From contig NC_056049.1 in NCBI RefSeq assembly GCF_004379255.2, positions 62,001 through 126,000 on the forward strand: a DNA stretch of 64,000 nt. Reading direction: 5' to 3'. This document shows, piece after piece, positions 1-11,770 of the stretch. The notes beneath the pieces are model-generated. The model was given only the letters and a program-made list of their open reading frames with translations. It was not told the DNA's origin and did no database searches. Source of the DNA: Salvia splendens (taxonomy: Eukaryota; Streptophyta; Magnoliopsida; Lamiales; Lamiaceae). Numbering within the stretch: the stretch's first letter is position 1; every line of letters starts with the position of its first letter. The translations under genes and the position numbers were made by a program.

Positions 1-717
1 TTTGATTTTCTACAATTCAATTTAAATTTGTGCTAATCGATACAAAGTTTATTTCAATGTAAGTTTGCGGTGGCAAAAAACTGTGTTATGCTTTACCAAA
101 AAAAACTGTGTTATGAAAAAATTTATAGTACTACTTAAAATTAGTAATGTAAGTAAGAGCTCTTGTCATAGTTAATTAAATAATCTCTATCAGACTAAAA
201 CCTTTCTCAATCCAATACAATAATACTTCGTCAAGCCATCATCAAGAGAGAGCTCGATAGAGGGGTGCGAAACTTTTTATATTGTGAATTCCTTCAATAA
301 TGGAATATTTTGAGCATTTATAACTTTCTGATGTTTCTATTTAATTGGGAGTACACTGGTCTAAACTACATATGGTTTCAATTGGATGGTTTTCAAGGTC
401 ATAAAATACATATATATCAAGTTTGTATTATTACACTATTTTAATATTTTTACAAATTGAACAGCTCGGGTCGGTTCTTTTTATCTTTATCTATTTATAT
501 ATGCAACTTATTTTTGTTATAATATATGTAGTGATATAGGGCAACCACTATATATATTGAAACATTTATGTTATAATTTAGGAAATCAAAAAATATTTTA
601 AACAAAATATATATATTAAAAACTACTCCCTATTTAGCTAGTTGACCGGTCTATTTTTAAGTAGCTACGAATTCTAGTTCGAAACATATAGTATTGAAGA
701 TTCCCCATATAGTAGTA
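1..717. other. AT-rich intergenic DNA, no gene seen
   Basis: Strongly AT-rich sequence with no convincing reading frame, RNA gene or terminal-repeat structure. It ends at a Stowaway MITE. Confidence 0.6.
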
Positions 718-952
718 CTCCCTCCGTCCCATTCTACTCGCACATTTCATTTTAGGCCGTAAATTTGGGATTGATTTTTTTGTGTAATTAAAAAAGAATT
801 TTAGGTGTAATGAGACATCACTTAATAAAAGAGCTCTTAACTTAAACTAACATATTAATTAAATGCATTAATTCTAACTTAAATAATAAATAGTGTAAGG
901 ACTTTGTGACGAGCCGAAAAGCAAACGTGCGAGTAGCACGGGACGGAGGGAG
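718..952. mobile_element. Stowaway-type MITE (Tc1/mariner)
   Basis: A 235-bp non-coding element with terminal inverted repeats CTCCCTCCGTCCC and GGGACGGAGGGAG, flanked by TA on both sides (716-717, 953-954). These termini and the TA target duplication are the hallmark of plant Stowaway MITEs. Both ends are intact. Confidence 0.9.
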
Positions 953-1108
953 TATTTTTTTTTGTAAATTGATTTGATCCGTTGTCATTTCTGCTGCATA
1001 ACGTGACTATATATTCATATATTGTATAGTAAAATAAAAGGAGAAAGAAATCTGAGGTATATATCTTGATTTCAATCTGGTTGTTATTTTATACTAGCAA
1101 TGTTATTA

Positions 1109-2085
1109 GGTCATCCACTACGCTCTCTTTATACCGTCCCTTAAACCGTCCCTTAACTACTATTTGACCACTATTTGAGGGCCCCACTGTCCTTTTTTCC
1201 TCCATCCCTTAACTAAGGGACGGAACCTGCAATGCTCCGTCCCTTAACCGTCCCTTATTCCGTCCCTTAATTACTATTCATTCAATTTCATTTTTTATTT
1301 TTTTTCCAACCCAATTCAATTTAAACAAACACAATTCATTAAAATTAAAACAACATTACATCATAAAATAAAAATACAACTTAAAATTAAAAAAAAAAAC
1401 ATAATTAAAATCTTAAAAAAATAAAAATGACATAATTTAAAATACAATTTTATATGGACATCCTTGAATGTTTTATGTTTCGCTTTTGATGTGGGACAAA
1501 ATCATTCTTGGATGTCTCTATATAAGAGAAACAACCAAGAATGATTTTGTCCCACATCGAAAGTGAAACATAAAACATTCAAGGATATCTCTATAAAAGA
1601 AGAACAACAAAGAATAATTTTATCCCACATCGAAAGTGAAACATAAAACATTCAAGGTTGTCTCTATAAAAGAGAAGCAACCAAGAATGAGTTTCATAAA
1701 TTCGCTAGCCCATCAAATATATGTCAGCTATTACGAATTTCTTGTATTTAATTATTTGTAAAAATTATTTTTAAATATAAAAACAATTTTTATAAATAAA
1801 AAGTATTTTTTTTTAAATTCGATTTTTAAAAAAAATTGATTTATTGCGTCAGCACGTGACGACGCCCACTCGCGGGCCGGCGAGTGGGCGTCACGCCCGA
1901 CACCGGGTCGCGCCACGTCGCCTAGGCGTGTGGCGAGACGGCCCGTCGCTTATCTCGGCGACACGGGGCGCGGGATGGGGCGCGGGACGGGATGGGACGG
2001 GACGGGGAGCTGCAACGCGTCGCGCGACGGACCCGTCTCTCCGGGACGGGTCGCGGGATGCCGGCGCGACGCGTAGTGGATGCTC
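1109..2085. mobile_element. Non-autonomous PIF/Harbinger element, family B
   Basis: About 977 bp between matching TTA target duplications (1106-1108, 2086-2088). The left end reads GGTCATCCACTACGC and the right end GCGTAGTGGATGCTC. The right subterminal region (about 1840-2085) is GC-rich and includes the motif TTATTGCGTCA and an inverted CCCACTCGCGGG block. It closely resembles the right end of the transposase element at 18604-20668 and the left end of the ORF1 element at 60924. The left side resembles the 3' side of those elements (repeated CGTCCCTTAA motifs). No transposase or ORF1 remains. The short open frames in the GC-rich end are not genes. The middle has been replaced by the repeated promoter-like units listed next. 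Confidence 0.82.
1456..1690 (+). repeat. Tandem/inverted units carrying USE-like and TATA motifs
   Basis: Three copies of an about 75-bp unit, the first inverted and two direct. Each carries TCCCACATCG, which matches the consensus upstream sequence element of plant snRNA promoters: at 1488-1497 on the minus strand and at 1549-1559 and 1622-1632 on the plus strand. In both direct copies a TATAAAAG box (1592-1599, 1665-1672) follows after exactly 32 bp, close to the spacing known for Pol II snRNA promoters. No snRNA sequence follows. The pairing may be a relic of a captured promoter, or chance in a repeat. Confidence 0.5.
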
Positions 2086-2207
2086 TTACTAGCAGGCTGT
2101 CCAAGATTAAAATAATAACTGAACACGTGCTTGTGATGGTGGTGTGCCGTTGCATATCCAATACATATATGCCTCTTAATCCTTATCTTCACGACCTCAC
2201 ACATCAT

Positions 2208-2397
2208 GGGCGGATCTACTTGGAGGATTGGTGGGGCATTTGCCCCCCCCCCTCAAAAATTTATACCCATGATATTTTTCTTCAAATTTAAAAATTTATT
2301 TTAAATTCTCTTTTAAATGCCCCTTCTCATTGCAACAAAATTTGATTATAAATATATTTTTGCCCCTCCTCTCGTCAAATCCTGGCTCCGCCCTTGT
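2208..2397. mobile_element. Short MITE with 10-bp target duplication, Mutator-like
   Basis: A 190-bp non-coding insert with ends GGGCGGATCTAC and GGCTCCGCCCTTGT, flanked by identical 10-bp direct repeats CACACATCAT at 2198-2207 and 2398-2407. A 9-11 bp target duplication points to the Mutator superfamily. The inverted termini are short (about 7-10 bp), so hAT or another group is not excluded. A poly-C tract lies near 2245. Confidence 0.7.
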
Positions 2398-2407
2398 CAC
2401 ACATCAT

Positions 2408-3659
2408 TAATTTCTAATGCTACCAAACTTCTCTACCCATAAATTAGCTTCATGAAATTAATATATACTACTACCAATTTTCTCATCCATGCATGCATGA
2501 TAAGGGGATGAGATGAGTGTGAACTGTAGTATATTAGTCACTAAAATATATTAATAAAAAAAGATGAATTTGCTAAGCTATGATGCTCGTGGTTGATTTA
2601 TCCGTCACCAAAGTACGAATTTATAGTTTATCATTTTTAAAGAATTATGCAATCTTCAAACACTTGCTAAATGCATATATTTTATTAATGGAGCATTTAG
2701 AACCATTGTTGAGTTTTATCAAAATATACTATTTACGTTGTTATATTGGGGATATTTACGTACAAATTAAATAATATTTCATTCGTCTCAGGTTATTTGA
2801 GTCGTATTCTATTTCAGGATGTCTCGTGTATGTTACTTGAGTAATTTTCTTTTATGGAAAACGCAACACAATTAATCTCTATCATATAACAATTAAACAT
2901 CACTTTCTTGAATTCTCGTGTGGGGCGAATACAATATTATAAGATTAAAAAAAAAGGTTAATATAAGATGGGATCTTAATTAATTTGATCATTTTGACAT
3001 TTTGATCTCCTTTCTGAACCACATGCATGAAGTATATTCCCGGATTGCGAAAGCCACAACAAAAAGGCATTTCAAGGTAGTATGTTATTGGCTTGTTACT
3101 TGAATGGATTAATTGGATTTCTGTAGTCCAATGATCATGGTTGATTAGTCCATATAATATTCAATCAATTACCTTTTAAAAGCAATATGCATAGTAACTC
3201 ACCAATAATCCATAATCTTTATTCCCCATTTTCATGATTGTATTGGCAAAATTACCTGAGGAACCATCTATAAAAATTACATTTGTTAATTAACTATCGA
3301 AGGACACAAGTTGAAGCCTGTAACATAAGATGCAGTCGATCAAAAAGAGACGTCGTATAAGAATTATTGAGGTGGAAAAGGAAATGTATATTTATTAATC
3401 TCATGGTGGATTGAAAAGTTGAACTTAAATAATGTTCTTTTGCCAACTGACGCATAAAAGTGTAAAAGGTAATAATCCTAAATTGGCTGGTAATATAAAT
3501 AATTCGGAAGTGATAATTACAATTGGGGTGGGGACCTTTTAGTGTTGTGTTGGAGTTATCTGTAATATGGGAGTTTTCTGTAATATGTAACGTATATCCG
3601 GTGCAAAAGGGTGACTAAAATACACATAAAGCTAGCTAGCTAACTTGATGGGAAGACTA
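2408..3659. other. Intergenic, no gene seen
   Basis: AT-rich DNA without a supported coding region. A 64-codon open frame at 2580-2774 has no recognisable motif and is unlikely to be a gene. Confidence 0.5.
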
Positions 3660-3662
3660 TTA

Positions 3663-5398
3663 GAGCATCCACAACCGTGCTCTTGCTAGCGGCACGGTTG
3701 TGGGTCCGACCCCACTTTTTCTGCCTGCTCTCTGGCAAGAGCACAACACCCACAGATGTGCTCTTCCGCAAGGACGAGCACAATTAATTTAAAATTCAAT
3801 TACACAAAAATATTTCCATAATACTAAAATTCATTAAAAAACCACAATAAATATTACAAATTACAAATAAAATAAAAAAGACATAATTAAAATCCTAAAA
3901 ATTAAAAATTACACAATTAAAATCCTAAAATTAAAAATTACATAATTAAACTCCTAAAAATAAAAAATTACATGATTATTGGCTAATATTACCCGAGGAA
4001 GACTACGCATCCGGCGGCACCACCCCCAATTATTTTTTGAGACCCAATATCATGTCCTCGTGCGTTTGAAGTTGCGTTGGGGTCATAGTTGACCTATCGG
4101 CCATATTGAGTTGGGCCAAAAGGGCCCACAACGAGTTGTTCGGGGGTGGAGGTGGAACATAGGGTGCGGGTTCGAGGGCGGGGGCCGATGGAGTCACGGA
4201 GCGCCGGCGGTCGGCCGCCGCCTTCTTCCTTTCTTGCGGTCGGCGTTGGGAACCGCTTGGTCCGGCGTCGGGGCTACCCAAGTTAGCTCCGGCGAGTTGG
4301 CTAGCCACTTCTTCGGAGCCGGAGTCGGATAGGGATACCGACCTTGACCGTTTGAAGGAGCCGCTAGAGGAGGATGTTACTCCTCCCATATACCTCGGGT
4401 GGAACCGCGTTTCCTGCCAAACGTTGAGGTACTTGAACGACTTTCCGTTCAAGGATTGGTAGGTGCTCAACGCGGCAGTGATGATGTCGACCTCGCTCCG
4501 GCCGCTCCCGGCATTCCGCGACTCCTGGAGGAAATAGCCATTGAACTTGCCAATTTCTTCGTTGGCTCGGCCGATGCAGTTGCGCACCATACTCTCGTTG
4601 CACTCGATCATTCCGGGCGGCCGGTTTGCATTGTAACGGCGAGAGACGCGCCACCAAAAGTGATCGCCGGATTGGTTCGTGCCAACTGCCGCATCTTTAG
4701 AGATTTCGAAGTACGCCTTGAACAATTTATCCATCTCCGCCGGAGTGTACGGTGTGCTGACACCGGCGCGAGTAGGAGGAGTCGGAGTTTGGGAAGGGGC
4801 GGTCGACCTAGGCTCCGGTGTCCACCCGTATCGCCCTTCGGAGGCACCTTGGTCGTCGATTGGGTATGGCCGGTAGCCACCAGGAACGGCCGAATCTTGG
4901 GTGAGAGGAGGGGCCGAATATTCCATTTCCGGACTAGGAAACGGTTGTCCCCCGAACCATTGGGGGTTCCAACCGTGACAGGGCGGGTTGTCATCGCCTT
5001 GGCCGGACATTGTTAGGGTATGAGAGAATGAAGATGAGAATGGATATTGGAGAATGAAGATGAGAATTGTGTAGTTTGATGTGCATTTTTGGGTGTGAAA
5101 GTGGGGGTATTTATAGATGAAAGTGTGTATTTTTTGGGGAAAAAAAATAAGTGTAAAAAACGGTAATAAACGGTTATAATTTTTTTGGGAAGTGAAATTT
5201 TTTTTTATTTTTTATCAGTTTTTTAATTAAAAACCGATTTTAAATAAAAAAAATTTTGAAGGCAACCGCTATGCCTTTGCCAATCCCGTGCCGCCACGTC
5301 AGCTGCTCGCTGGCGCGGCGCAAGCGCAGCGGCGGCAGTGCTTCGCCTTGTAGCTGCGCGGACGGCGGTGGCGACCGTCGCCACCGTTGCGGATGCTC
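3663..5398 (-). mobile_element. PIF/Harbinger element, family A, ORF1-only
   Basis: About 1.74 kb with ends GAGCATCCACAACCGTGC and CGTTGCGGATGCTC. The only gene is the Myb/SANT-like ORF1 protein on the minus strand, and there is no room for a transposase. The left 150 bp is the reverse complement of the right ends of the transposase elements at 29507-31504 and 33381-35300. The right end matches their left ends in reverse complement, including the stretch around GGCAACGGCATAGCC. A TATAAATAC box on the minus strand (about 5108-5116) lies about 100 bp upstream of the ORF1 start. Flanking triplets are TTA (3660-3662) and TAA (5399-5401), so the target duplication is not a match. Confidence 0.88.
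4030..5010 (-). CDS. PIF/Harbinger ORF1 Myb/SANT-like DNA-binding protein
   Basis: A 326-aa open frame starting MSGQGDDNPP. Residues 1-85 are Pro/Gly-rich. Residues about 87-150 (from YTPAEMDKLFKAYFEIS through FWWRVSRRYN and MVRNCIGRANEEI) have the layout of the Myb/SANT trihelix-like domain of plant PIF/Harbinger ORF1 proteins, often mis-annotated as glutathione S-transferase T3-like or NAM-associated. The segment ending YLNVWQETRFHPRYMGG is the typical end of that domain. A Ser-rich stretch, a basic KKAAADRRR patch (possible nuclear signal) and a Pro-rich tail ending in a conserved LNMADRSTMTP helix follow. The frame is open from its start to the stop near the element's 3' end. In this superfamily ORF1 binds the element ends and helps the transposase. 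It is a transposon gene, not a host gene. Confidence 0.85.
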   Translation of the reverse strand: MSGQGDDNPPCHGWNPQWFGGQPFPSPEMEYSAPPLTQDSAVPGGYRPYPIDDQGASEGRYGWTPEPRSTAPSQTPTPPTRAGVSTPYTPAEMDKLFKAYFEISKDAAVGTNQSGDHFWWRVSRRYNANRPPGMIECNESMVRNCIGRANEEIGKFNGYFLQESRNAGSGRSEVDIITAALSTYQSLNGKSFKYLNVWQETRFHPRYMGGVTSSSSGSFKRSRSVSLSDSGSEEVASQLAGANLGSPDAGPSGSQRRPQERKKAAADRRRSVTPSAPALEPAPYVPPPPPNNSLWALLAQLNMADRSTMTPTQLQTHEDMILGLKK

Positions 5399-5401
5399 TA
5401 A

Positions 5402-6134
5402 AAAGAATACTCAGAGTATATTATAATAGGAGAAAATTGATGTAAAGTACCGGATTGGCTTCATTTGTATAATTTAATTTTCTCAAATTACTATTTAACA
5501 CGTTAAATATGCCATGGTTGTCGAACGAGACAACAAAATAGGTTAATTTTATAAATTGTTATTAATTTATAGTATTAAATTAGTTATAAAATTTTAATAT
5601 ATTTCAAAATAATATTGAAGTACTAGTATTATTTAAGGTTTTTTCATTCAAATTTTATTTCTCATAGCAATTAAAATTTATCAAAAATGACTTGAATACA
5701 ACACTTACGTGATCTCTTATTTCCAAGCAACCAATTTATTGGAAATTATTGGTAGAGACAAAAATTATGACCTGTAATATGGAAGCAACCAATTTTTAAT
5801 TGAGAAAATGAGAAGATAAATTTAATTTTTGAGCTTGACAAAGTTCTCTTAGCAGCAGCCCGGATAGCGAATCTGCCCACTAAAGGCCCAAATGAAAATT
5901 AATTGTGGCATCCCATTTTTGAAAGTCAGAGGCCGGTTGAATGTTGGAGTTCCCGGAGCTGATATACAGCTTTATAACTTGAATTTGCACCAATCCATAA
6001 ATAAACTATTAACTACTCGTAGTTTAGTATTCACTTGACATATCATGAACTAACAAATGCATCCCAGCTACATTCCTTTATATTGCAATGAATCACCACA
6101 CACAATGACAATTAAAAACAGAGACAGAAATTAA
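5402..6134. other. Upstream region of the broken Ole e 1-like gene
   Basis: AT-rich, no coding region seen. It directly precedes the start codon at 6135 and presumably held that gene's promoter. No specific motif can be defended. Confidence 0.4.
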
Positions 6135-6555
6135 ATGGGTTTGATCATGATCTCCAACCAGTACCAGTGCCTGGTAGTGGTCCTCCTCCTGTGCGCATCA
6201 GCGTGCGGATCCGGTGCGCCAGCAGCAAGAATGAAGGTGGCGGTGGATGGCGTGGTGTACTGCAAGGTGTGCATCCGCAACCCGAACAACAGCTTCCACC
6301 TGGAGGCGATAATGGCTCCTATGGAAGGGGCGGTGGTGAAGCTGCAATGCAACAACACAAACAAGGGTCCTTGGGAGTTGGAGACGAAGACCGATGGCAA
6401 CGCCCGCTTCTTGTTCAAGCCGGAGAGGGAGAGGGTCAGCAGCTGGGGGGCCCACAAGTGCAGGATCTTCTTGGTCTCGTCTCCATGGTCCGACTGCACC
6501 GCCCCCCATCGGAAACCCTTACTTTGACGACACCCCATGGAAGTCCGGTTTCCTC

Positions 6556-6982
6556 TGAACAATCATAAAGCTCTCTATGGTGATTAACCGAGAACGACGG
6601 AGAAGGAGCATAAACTGTAGAGCGTAAGCGTACCTTGATCCATAAGGAATTGAAAGGCGGAATTGCTTTGCAGCGGCTATGGATCTTCCAAACGATCAGA
6701 GACATCCTTCATAATAGTCTGCCGAGAGAATACAAAGATATTGAACGTTCTTCTGACGTCTGGGGGCCATAACCTAATCTTATATTTATATAAATATAAG
6801 ACCCTTTATTTTCTATTCGGTCTCTCATTAAATGAAAATCTCATATTGTATCTACACTTATTTCCATAACAAATAAATACATTGTAGCCCAAACTTTAAT
6901 CTTTATTGGATCACTTTAATTAAGCAACTGAAATATAGACATACACATTAAATTAGTCATGTGGAAGCCCAAATTTCTAACA
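6556..6982 (-). repeat. Left LTR (3' LTR) of the copia element
   Basis: About 427 bp, starting TGAACAATCATAAAG and ending TTCTAACA. It matches the right LTR base for base over long stretches, for example CATAAAGCTCTCTATG at 6566 and 12857. Its first bases differ from the right LTR, which has extra sequence TGGTTAGAATAATTG, so the outer end is probably damaged. Confidence 0.87.
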
Positions 6983-7527
6983 ATCTCCCACTTGTGCAAC
7001 ACATGACACCAAATAAAAGTGTACAAACTGAATGAACGATCAAATATGCTATCACATAGTGTATTCCTGAACAATCTTATTATCAACCATATCGGTATAG
7101 GACTAAAGAGGCAGTCACCATATTTTTTCATGATTAAACCCATCAGTAATCACATATGCAAATATAATCAACGATAAATCAATTATGGAGTGTAGCATGG
7201 AAATTTCATGCAAGGTGATCATGCATGCCTATTTCCAACTGGTCCTCCCAAATCTATAGTGAGATCAAACCAAAATCAATGGACAAAACATAATACTTTA
7301 TTTCTGCAGAGAATAACATGAGTTTTATAATTGCATGTTCAAAACACAATATAAAGCAATAACCAAAACTACTCCCACTGAACGGAAGTACCCTTAAACA
7401 ACATAACACTCATTTGGGCTACGTGCCCATGAAAGACCTTGAGTGATAGTCCCTTAATGACTGGATTTGTAATCATCAAATCCATTCCCTTATGCTCTAT
7501 ACGTATTTGTCCATTCCGAACCTTTAT

Positions 7528-7870
7528 TTAACAACTAGGAAAGTCCTGTTGTTTTAGAATATAATACTGCAGAGTTATTGTCACAACATAACTTAAGCAG
7601 TCTTTCAATATGCGGCCTAGTGACAAAGTTTCGCAACCATATTCAATTACTAGATGCTCCAAACAAGCTACGAATTCTGTTGTCATGGCAGAAGGTGATA
7701 CAAGTATTTGCTCAACACTTCTCCACGAAATGGCTCCACAGCCAACGAACACACGTAACTTAAAATGGATCATTTCACCTGAATAGTCATTTCTGTTGTA
7801 GTATTCACCACCACATGTCAGATTTAACTTTCTTAATGCCTTTGTTGAGTTGGAGTTCAACATCAGCCAT
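7528..7870 (-). pseudogene. Copia pol remnant (RNase H end)
   Basis: The minus-strand translation contains ISWRSVEQ, followed by MTTEFVACLE and YCETL-like text, in the order of the copia RNase H domain. It is short, interrupted, and lacks the preceding reverse transcriptase. Confidence 0.6.
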
Positions 7871-8559
7871 GGATATTTTGAACTTGTCTAAAGCCCCAGA
7901 CTTTTAATAGGTTAAATGTAGGTGCCCAAAATAAGAATATTCGTCTATGAATGATATAAAATATTGTTGATCATTCCAAGAAACCTAAGGGAATGAACCA
8001 CAAATGTCTGTATATATCAATTCTAAAAGGTATAGCTCTATTGGCACCTAATTTCTTTAGTTTGGTCTGCTTTCTTTGATACATTGAACACACGAATCAA
8101 CATCTAAAAGATAAGGTATTCAATATAACATCAGACACGAGTCTCTCAATTCTTAATTTTGAGATATGACCTAAATACGTGTTCCATAAATTACCGAATT
8201 TCTATTATTTAATTTTTGCCTAGTCCCTTTTGATTCAACATGTAAAACTTCTCATAATGTAGTAACATAATTAAGCATATAGAGATTATCATATGCACTT
8301 TAAGGAAACAGTACCCGCAATACTGGAATTATTTGAAGGAAGATACTTACTATTTCTGAATGAGCAAGAGAAACCAAATTTGTCCAAAGCAAAAATAGAA
8401 ACCAAATTTTGTCTAAAAGACAATAAAATAAAGTATTCTTCAAAACAAAACAAAATCCAATCTTTAATAACAATCTACAATGCCCAATAGCTTATACTTC
8501 CACCGACTTGTCATATCACACTTAGATGTATCTTTCACCATCAATTGACTTTCGGCACC

Positions 8560-8800
8560 TTAGACAGCATTATATTGGTAACCTTAAGTGGGTAGTAGCA
8601 GCAGAATCTATCCACCAAATATCATTAGGGACTGAAGCCAAATCAACTTCAGAACATACCAAATCAAGAATTGTAACTTCTTTTTCACACCATGCGTGAT
8701 ATTTACAATTCTCCTTTTTTTATATACATGTTTACCACAAAAGAAACAACTATCATTATTCTTATGTTGTTACCTTTGTGATGAACCCTTATCCATAGCA
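8560..8800 (-). pseudogene. Copia gag/pre-integrase remnant
   Basis: Minus-strand text CFFCGKHVYKK around 8720-8745 resembles the CCHC knuckle of copia gag. DIWW(I)DSAA-like coding near 8590-8625 resembles the start of the pre-integrase segment. Both are decayed. Only about 0.7 kb separates this from the RNase H remnant, so integrase and reverse transcriptase have been deleted. Confidence 0.5.
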
Positions 8801-9104
8801 GCATTCTCACTAGACTTTTTTCTTAATGCCCTTTACTTTATTGTTTGAGGTACTAACCAAATGTGCAACACCAAATGCACAAGCAAGTCTTCAGAATTCA
8901 AGCTTAAGTGAAGCAACGCGAGACATTTTCATAATGTGTTCCCTTATGTTGCCCTTGCCCTTATACTTTAATGAGATCAAGCATACTTGTCTCAGCCTTA
9001 ATGTTTTTTCGCAAAACGTTCCTTAATTTTGACAAGGTATTCACTGGTCTTAGCGATATAATAAGATGCAGTGCCTTGAAAGGCTTCAGGGATGCTATAC
9101 CTAA

Positions 9105-10865
9105 GAGCATCCACAACCATGCTCTTGCCAGCAAGCACGGTTGTGGGCCCGGCGCCACTATTCCTGTCTGCTCTCTGGCAAGAGCACAACACCACAGCTA
9201 TGCTCTTCCGCAAGGACGAGCACAATTCAATTTAAAATTCAATTAAACAAAACATTTCCATAATATTAAAATTCATTAAAAAAAACCACAATAAATATTA
9301 CAAATTACAAATAAAATAAAAAGGACATAATTAAAATCCTAAAAATTAAAAATTACATAATTAAACTCCTAAAAATTAAAAATTACATAATTAAAAGCTA
9401 AAAATACCCTCGTGGACGACTACTCATCCGGCGGCACTACCCCCAATTGTCTTTGGAGGCCCAATATCATGGCCTCGTGCGATCGAAGTTGCGAGGGGGT
9501 CATAGTGGACCTATCGACCATATTCAGTTGGGCAAAAGCTGCCACAACGAGTTGGTGGGGGTGGAGGTGGCTCATATGGAACAAAAGCAGGAACTGGAGC
9601 ATCGGCGGTTGCAGCCGCGGCTCGACGGCGGTTGGCCGCCGCCTTCTTCCTTCCTTGCGGTCGGCTTTGGGAACCGCTCGGGCCGGCGTCAGGGCTACTC
9701 AAGTTAGCTACCGCGAGTTGGCTAGCCACTTCTTCGGAGCCGGCGTCGGATAGGGATACCGACCTTGACCGTTTGGAGGAGCCGCTAGAGGAGGATGTTA
9801 CGCCTCCCATATACTTCGGGTGCGTCCGCGTCTCCTGCCAAACGTTGAGGTACTTGAACGGCTTGTAGTTCATAGATTGGTAGGTGCTCATCGCGGCAGT
9901 GATGAAGTCGATCTCGTTCCGGCCGCTCCCCGCATTCTGCTCTTCCTAGAGGAAATAGCCATTGGACTTGCCAATTTCATCGTTGGCTCGGAAGATGGCG
10001 CTGCGCACCATACTCTCGTTGCGCTCGACTGTTCCCGGCAGTCGGTTTTCATTGTACCGGCAAGCGATGCACCACCAAAAGTGATCGCCGGATTGATTCG
10101 TGCCAACCACCGGATCTTCAGAGATTTCCAAGTACGCCTTGAACAATTTATCCATCTCCGCCGGAGTGTACGGTGTGCGGACACCGCGAGTAGGAGGAGT
10201 CGGAGTTTGGGAGGGGGGCGGTCGGCCTAGGCTCCGGTGTCCACCCGTATCGCCCTTCGGGGCACCTTGGTCGTCGATTGGGTATGGCCGGTAGCCACCC
10301 GTAACGCCCGAACTTTGGGTTTGAGGAGGGGCCGAGTGTTCCGTTTCCGGACTAGGAAACGGTGGTGAACCGAACCATTCGGGGTTCCAACCGGAGCCGA
10401 GGGGTTATCGTCGTGGCCGGACATTGTTATGGTGTAGGAGGGGAAGAAAGATTGAGAATGGATATGGGAGAATGAAGATAAGAATGGATATGGGAGAATG
10501 AAGATGAAAATTGTGTAGTTTGGTGTGAATTTTTTGGTGTGAAAGTGGGGGTATTTATAGATGAAAATGTGTATTTTTGGGGGAAAAATAAAAAAACATT
10601 AAAAAGTGGTAAAAACGGTAATAAACGGATATATTTTTTTTGGGAAGTGAAAAATTGTTTTTTTTTTATTTTTTATCAGTTTTTTAATTAAAAAAAATTC
10701 AAAGGCAACGGATATGCCGTTGCCCAATCGCTTGCCGCCACGTCGACTGCTTGCTGGCACGGACGTGCTCTTCGCAGCGAGCAGCGCCGTGCCAGCGGAG
10801 GTGGAACTTGTCCGTGCCAACGGCACGGACGAACGAACGCCGCCCGTCCACCGCTGCGCATGCTC
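9105..10865 (-). mobile_element. PIF/Harbinger element, family A, ORF1-only, nested in copia
   Basis: About 1.76 kb flanked by TAA on both sides (9102-9104, 10866-10868). Ends are GAGCATCCACAACCATGC and CGCTGCGCATGCTC. Structure and sequence parallel the element at 3663-5398, including the TATAAATAC box about 100 bp upstream of the ORF1 start. It inserted inside the copia gag region, so it is younger than that retrotransposon. Confidence 0.87.
9420..10424 (-). pseudogene. PIF/Harbinger ORF1 Myb/SANT-like pseudogene
   Basis: Same order as the intact ORF1 at 4030-5010: start MSGHDDNP at 10424, then MDKLFKAYLEIS, FWWCIACRYN, then YLNVWQETRTHPKYMGG, a Ser-rich region, a basic KKAAANRRR patch and the LNMVDRSTMTP tail near 9530. 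The reading frame changes several times. A stop falls just after NGYFL (near 9946), and another frame change falls before the C-terminal tail. The protein cannot be made intact. Confidence 0.82.
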
Positions 10866-11205
10866 TAATGATCGGCAGACTTACGCACTTCGAGTATTCC
10901 CACTTCTCATAGTTTTTTCCTTTGATTAGAAGTACTATCATCCGTAGGAGAAGTAGGTTGCTCAATTATTAACTCGTAATCCAGATCCATGCAACCCAGA
11001 GCAATCAAAATATAACCTTTTCAATCTTTAAAATTTGACTCATTCAACACTAACATATTGTTCATGTTGGAAGAAGTCGTAGGAGCAGATATCATGACAT
11101 AATAGAGAACCAAAACCGAAATATCTTTCATGCTCATATAATAAAATTCAAATAAGAAGGTGACATCTCGAGGTACCGACACAACATCCATATCAAGTCT
11201 GTGGA

Positions 11206-11770
11206 TAGTAATATGAACTTGCAAGTGGTAACCTTTTGTAGTAATCAAACACTGACAATAAGATCATGTCAAGCAATGTCCACATGTGGGCATCACATTT
11301 ACTCACATGAAAACTAGATAATCATCACGTTTTTATCACCACAAGTATGTACGTATCTCGTGCCAAATATTAATCTTCATGTGTTTCTACTAATACCCGC
11401 ATTAAAATACACACACTTACTGTCCTAACATTCGCAGTAAAGAAGTCTAGACAAGAGAGGTTACTGTTGCAACGTCTTATTTCGACTAATCTATTTTGAA
11501 AATTAGTAAAACATATTGAGGTACCTAGCACAACATTCACATTAATCCTTTGACAATAATGTAAATTTGTAAGTGACAACCTCCTTACAATGATCAAACA
11601 CTGACAATAAGGTCATGTTAAGTAATGTCCACCTGTGGGCATCACACATTACTTACACGAAAACTGAATAATTGTCACGTATTTATCACTAAAGGTAGTT
11701 GTGTATCTCGTGCCAAATATTAATCTTTCTGTGGACCGACTAATATTCGCATTAAAATACACACACATCA
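11206..11770. repeat. Direct duplication inside the copia leader/gag region
   Basis: Segments at about 11206-11420 and 11562-11770 are similar over some 210 bp. They share ATCAAACACTGACAATAA, CTCGTGCCAAATATTAATC and GCATTAAAATACACACAC, with a period of about 355 bp. Clearly diverged. Confidence 0.7.

Noticed and set aside
1549..1700. Possible snRNA gene after the USE/TATA motifs
   Set aside because: The downstream sequence shows no recognisable U1, U2, U4, U5 or U6 core.
1844..2291. Several overlapping open frames on both strands (80-100 codons)
   Set aside because: They lie in the GC-rich subterminal end of a PIF element, are Arg/Gly-rich in all frames and match no family.
4399..5016. 205-codon open frame on the plus strand
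   Set aside because: Antisense shadow of the ORF1 gene at 4030-5010; no family features.
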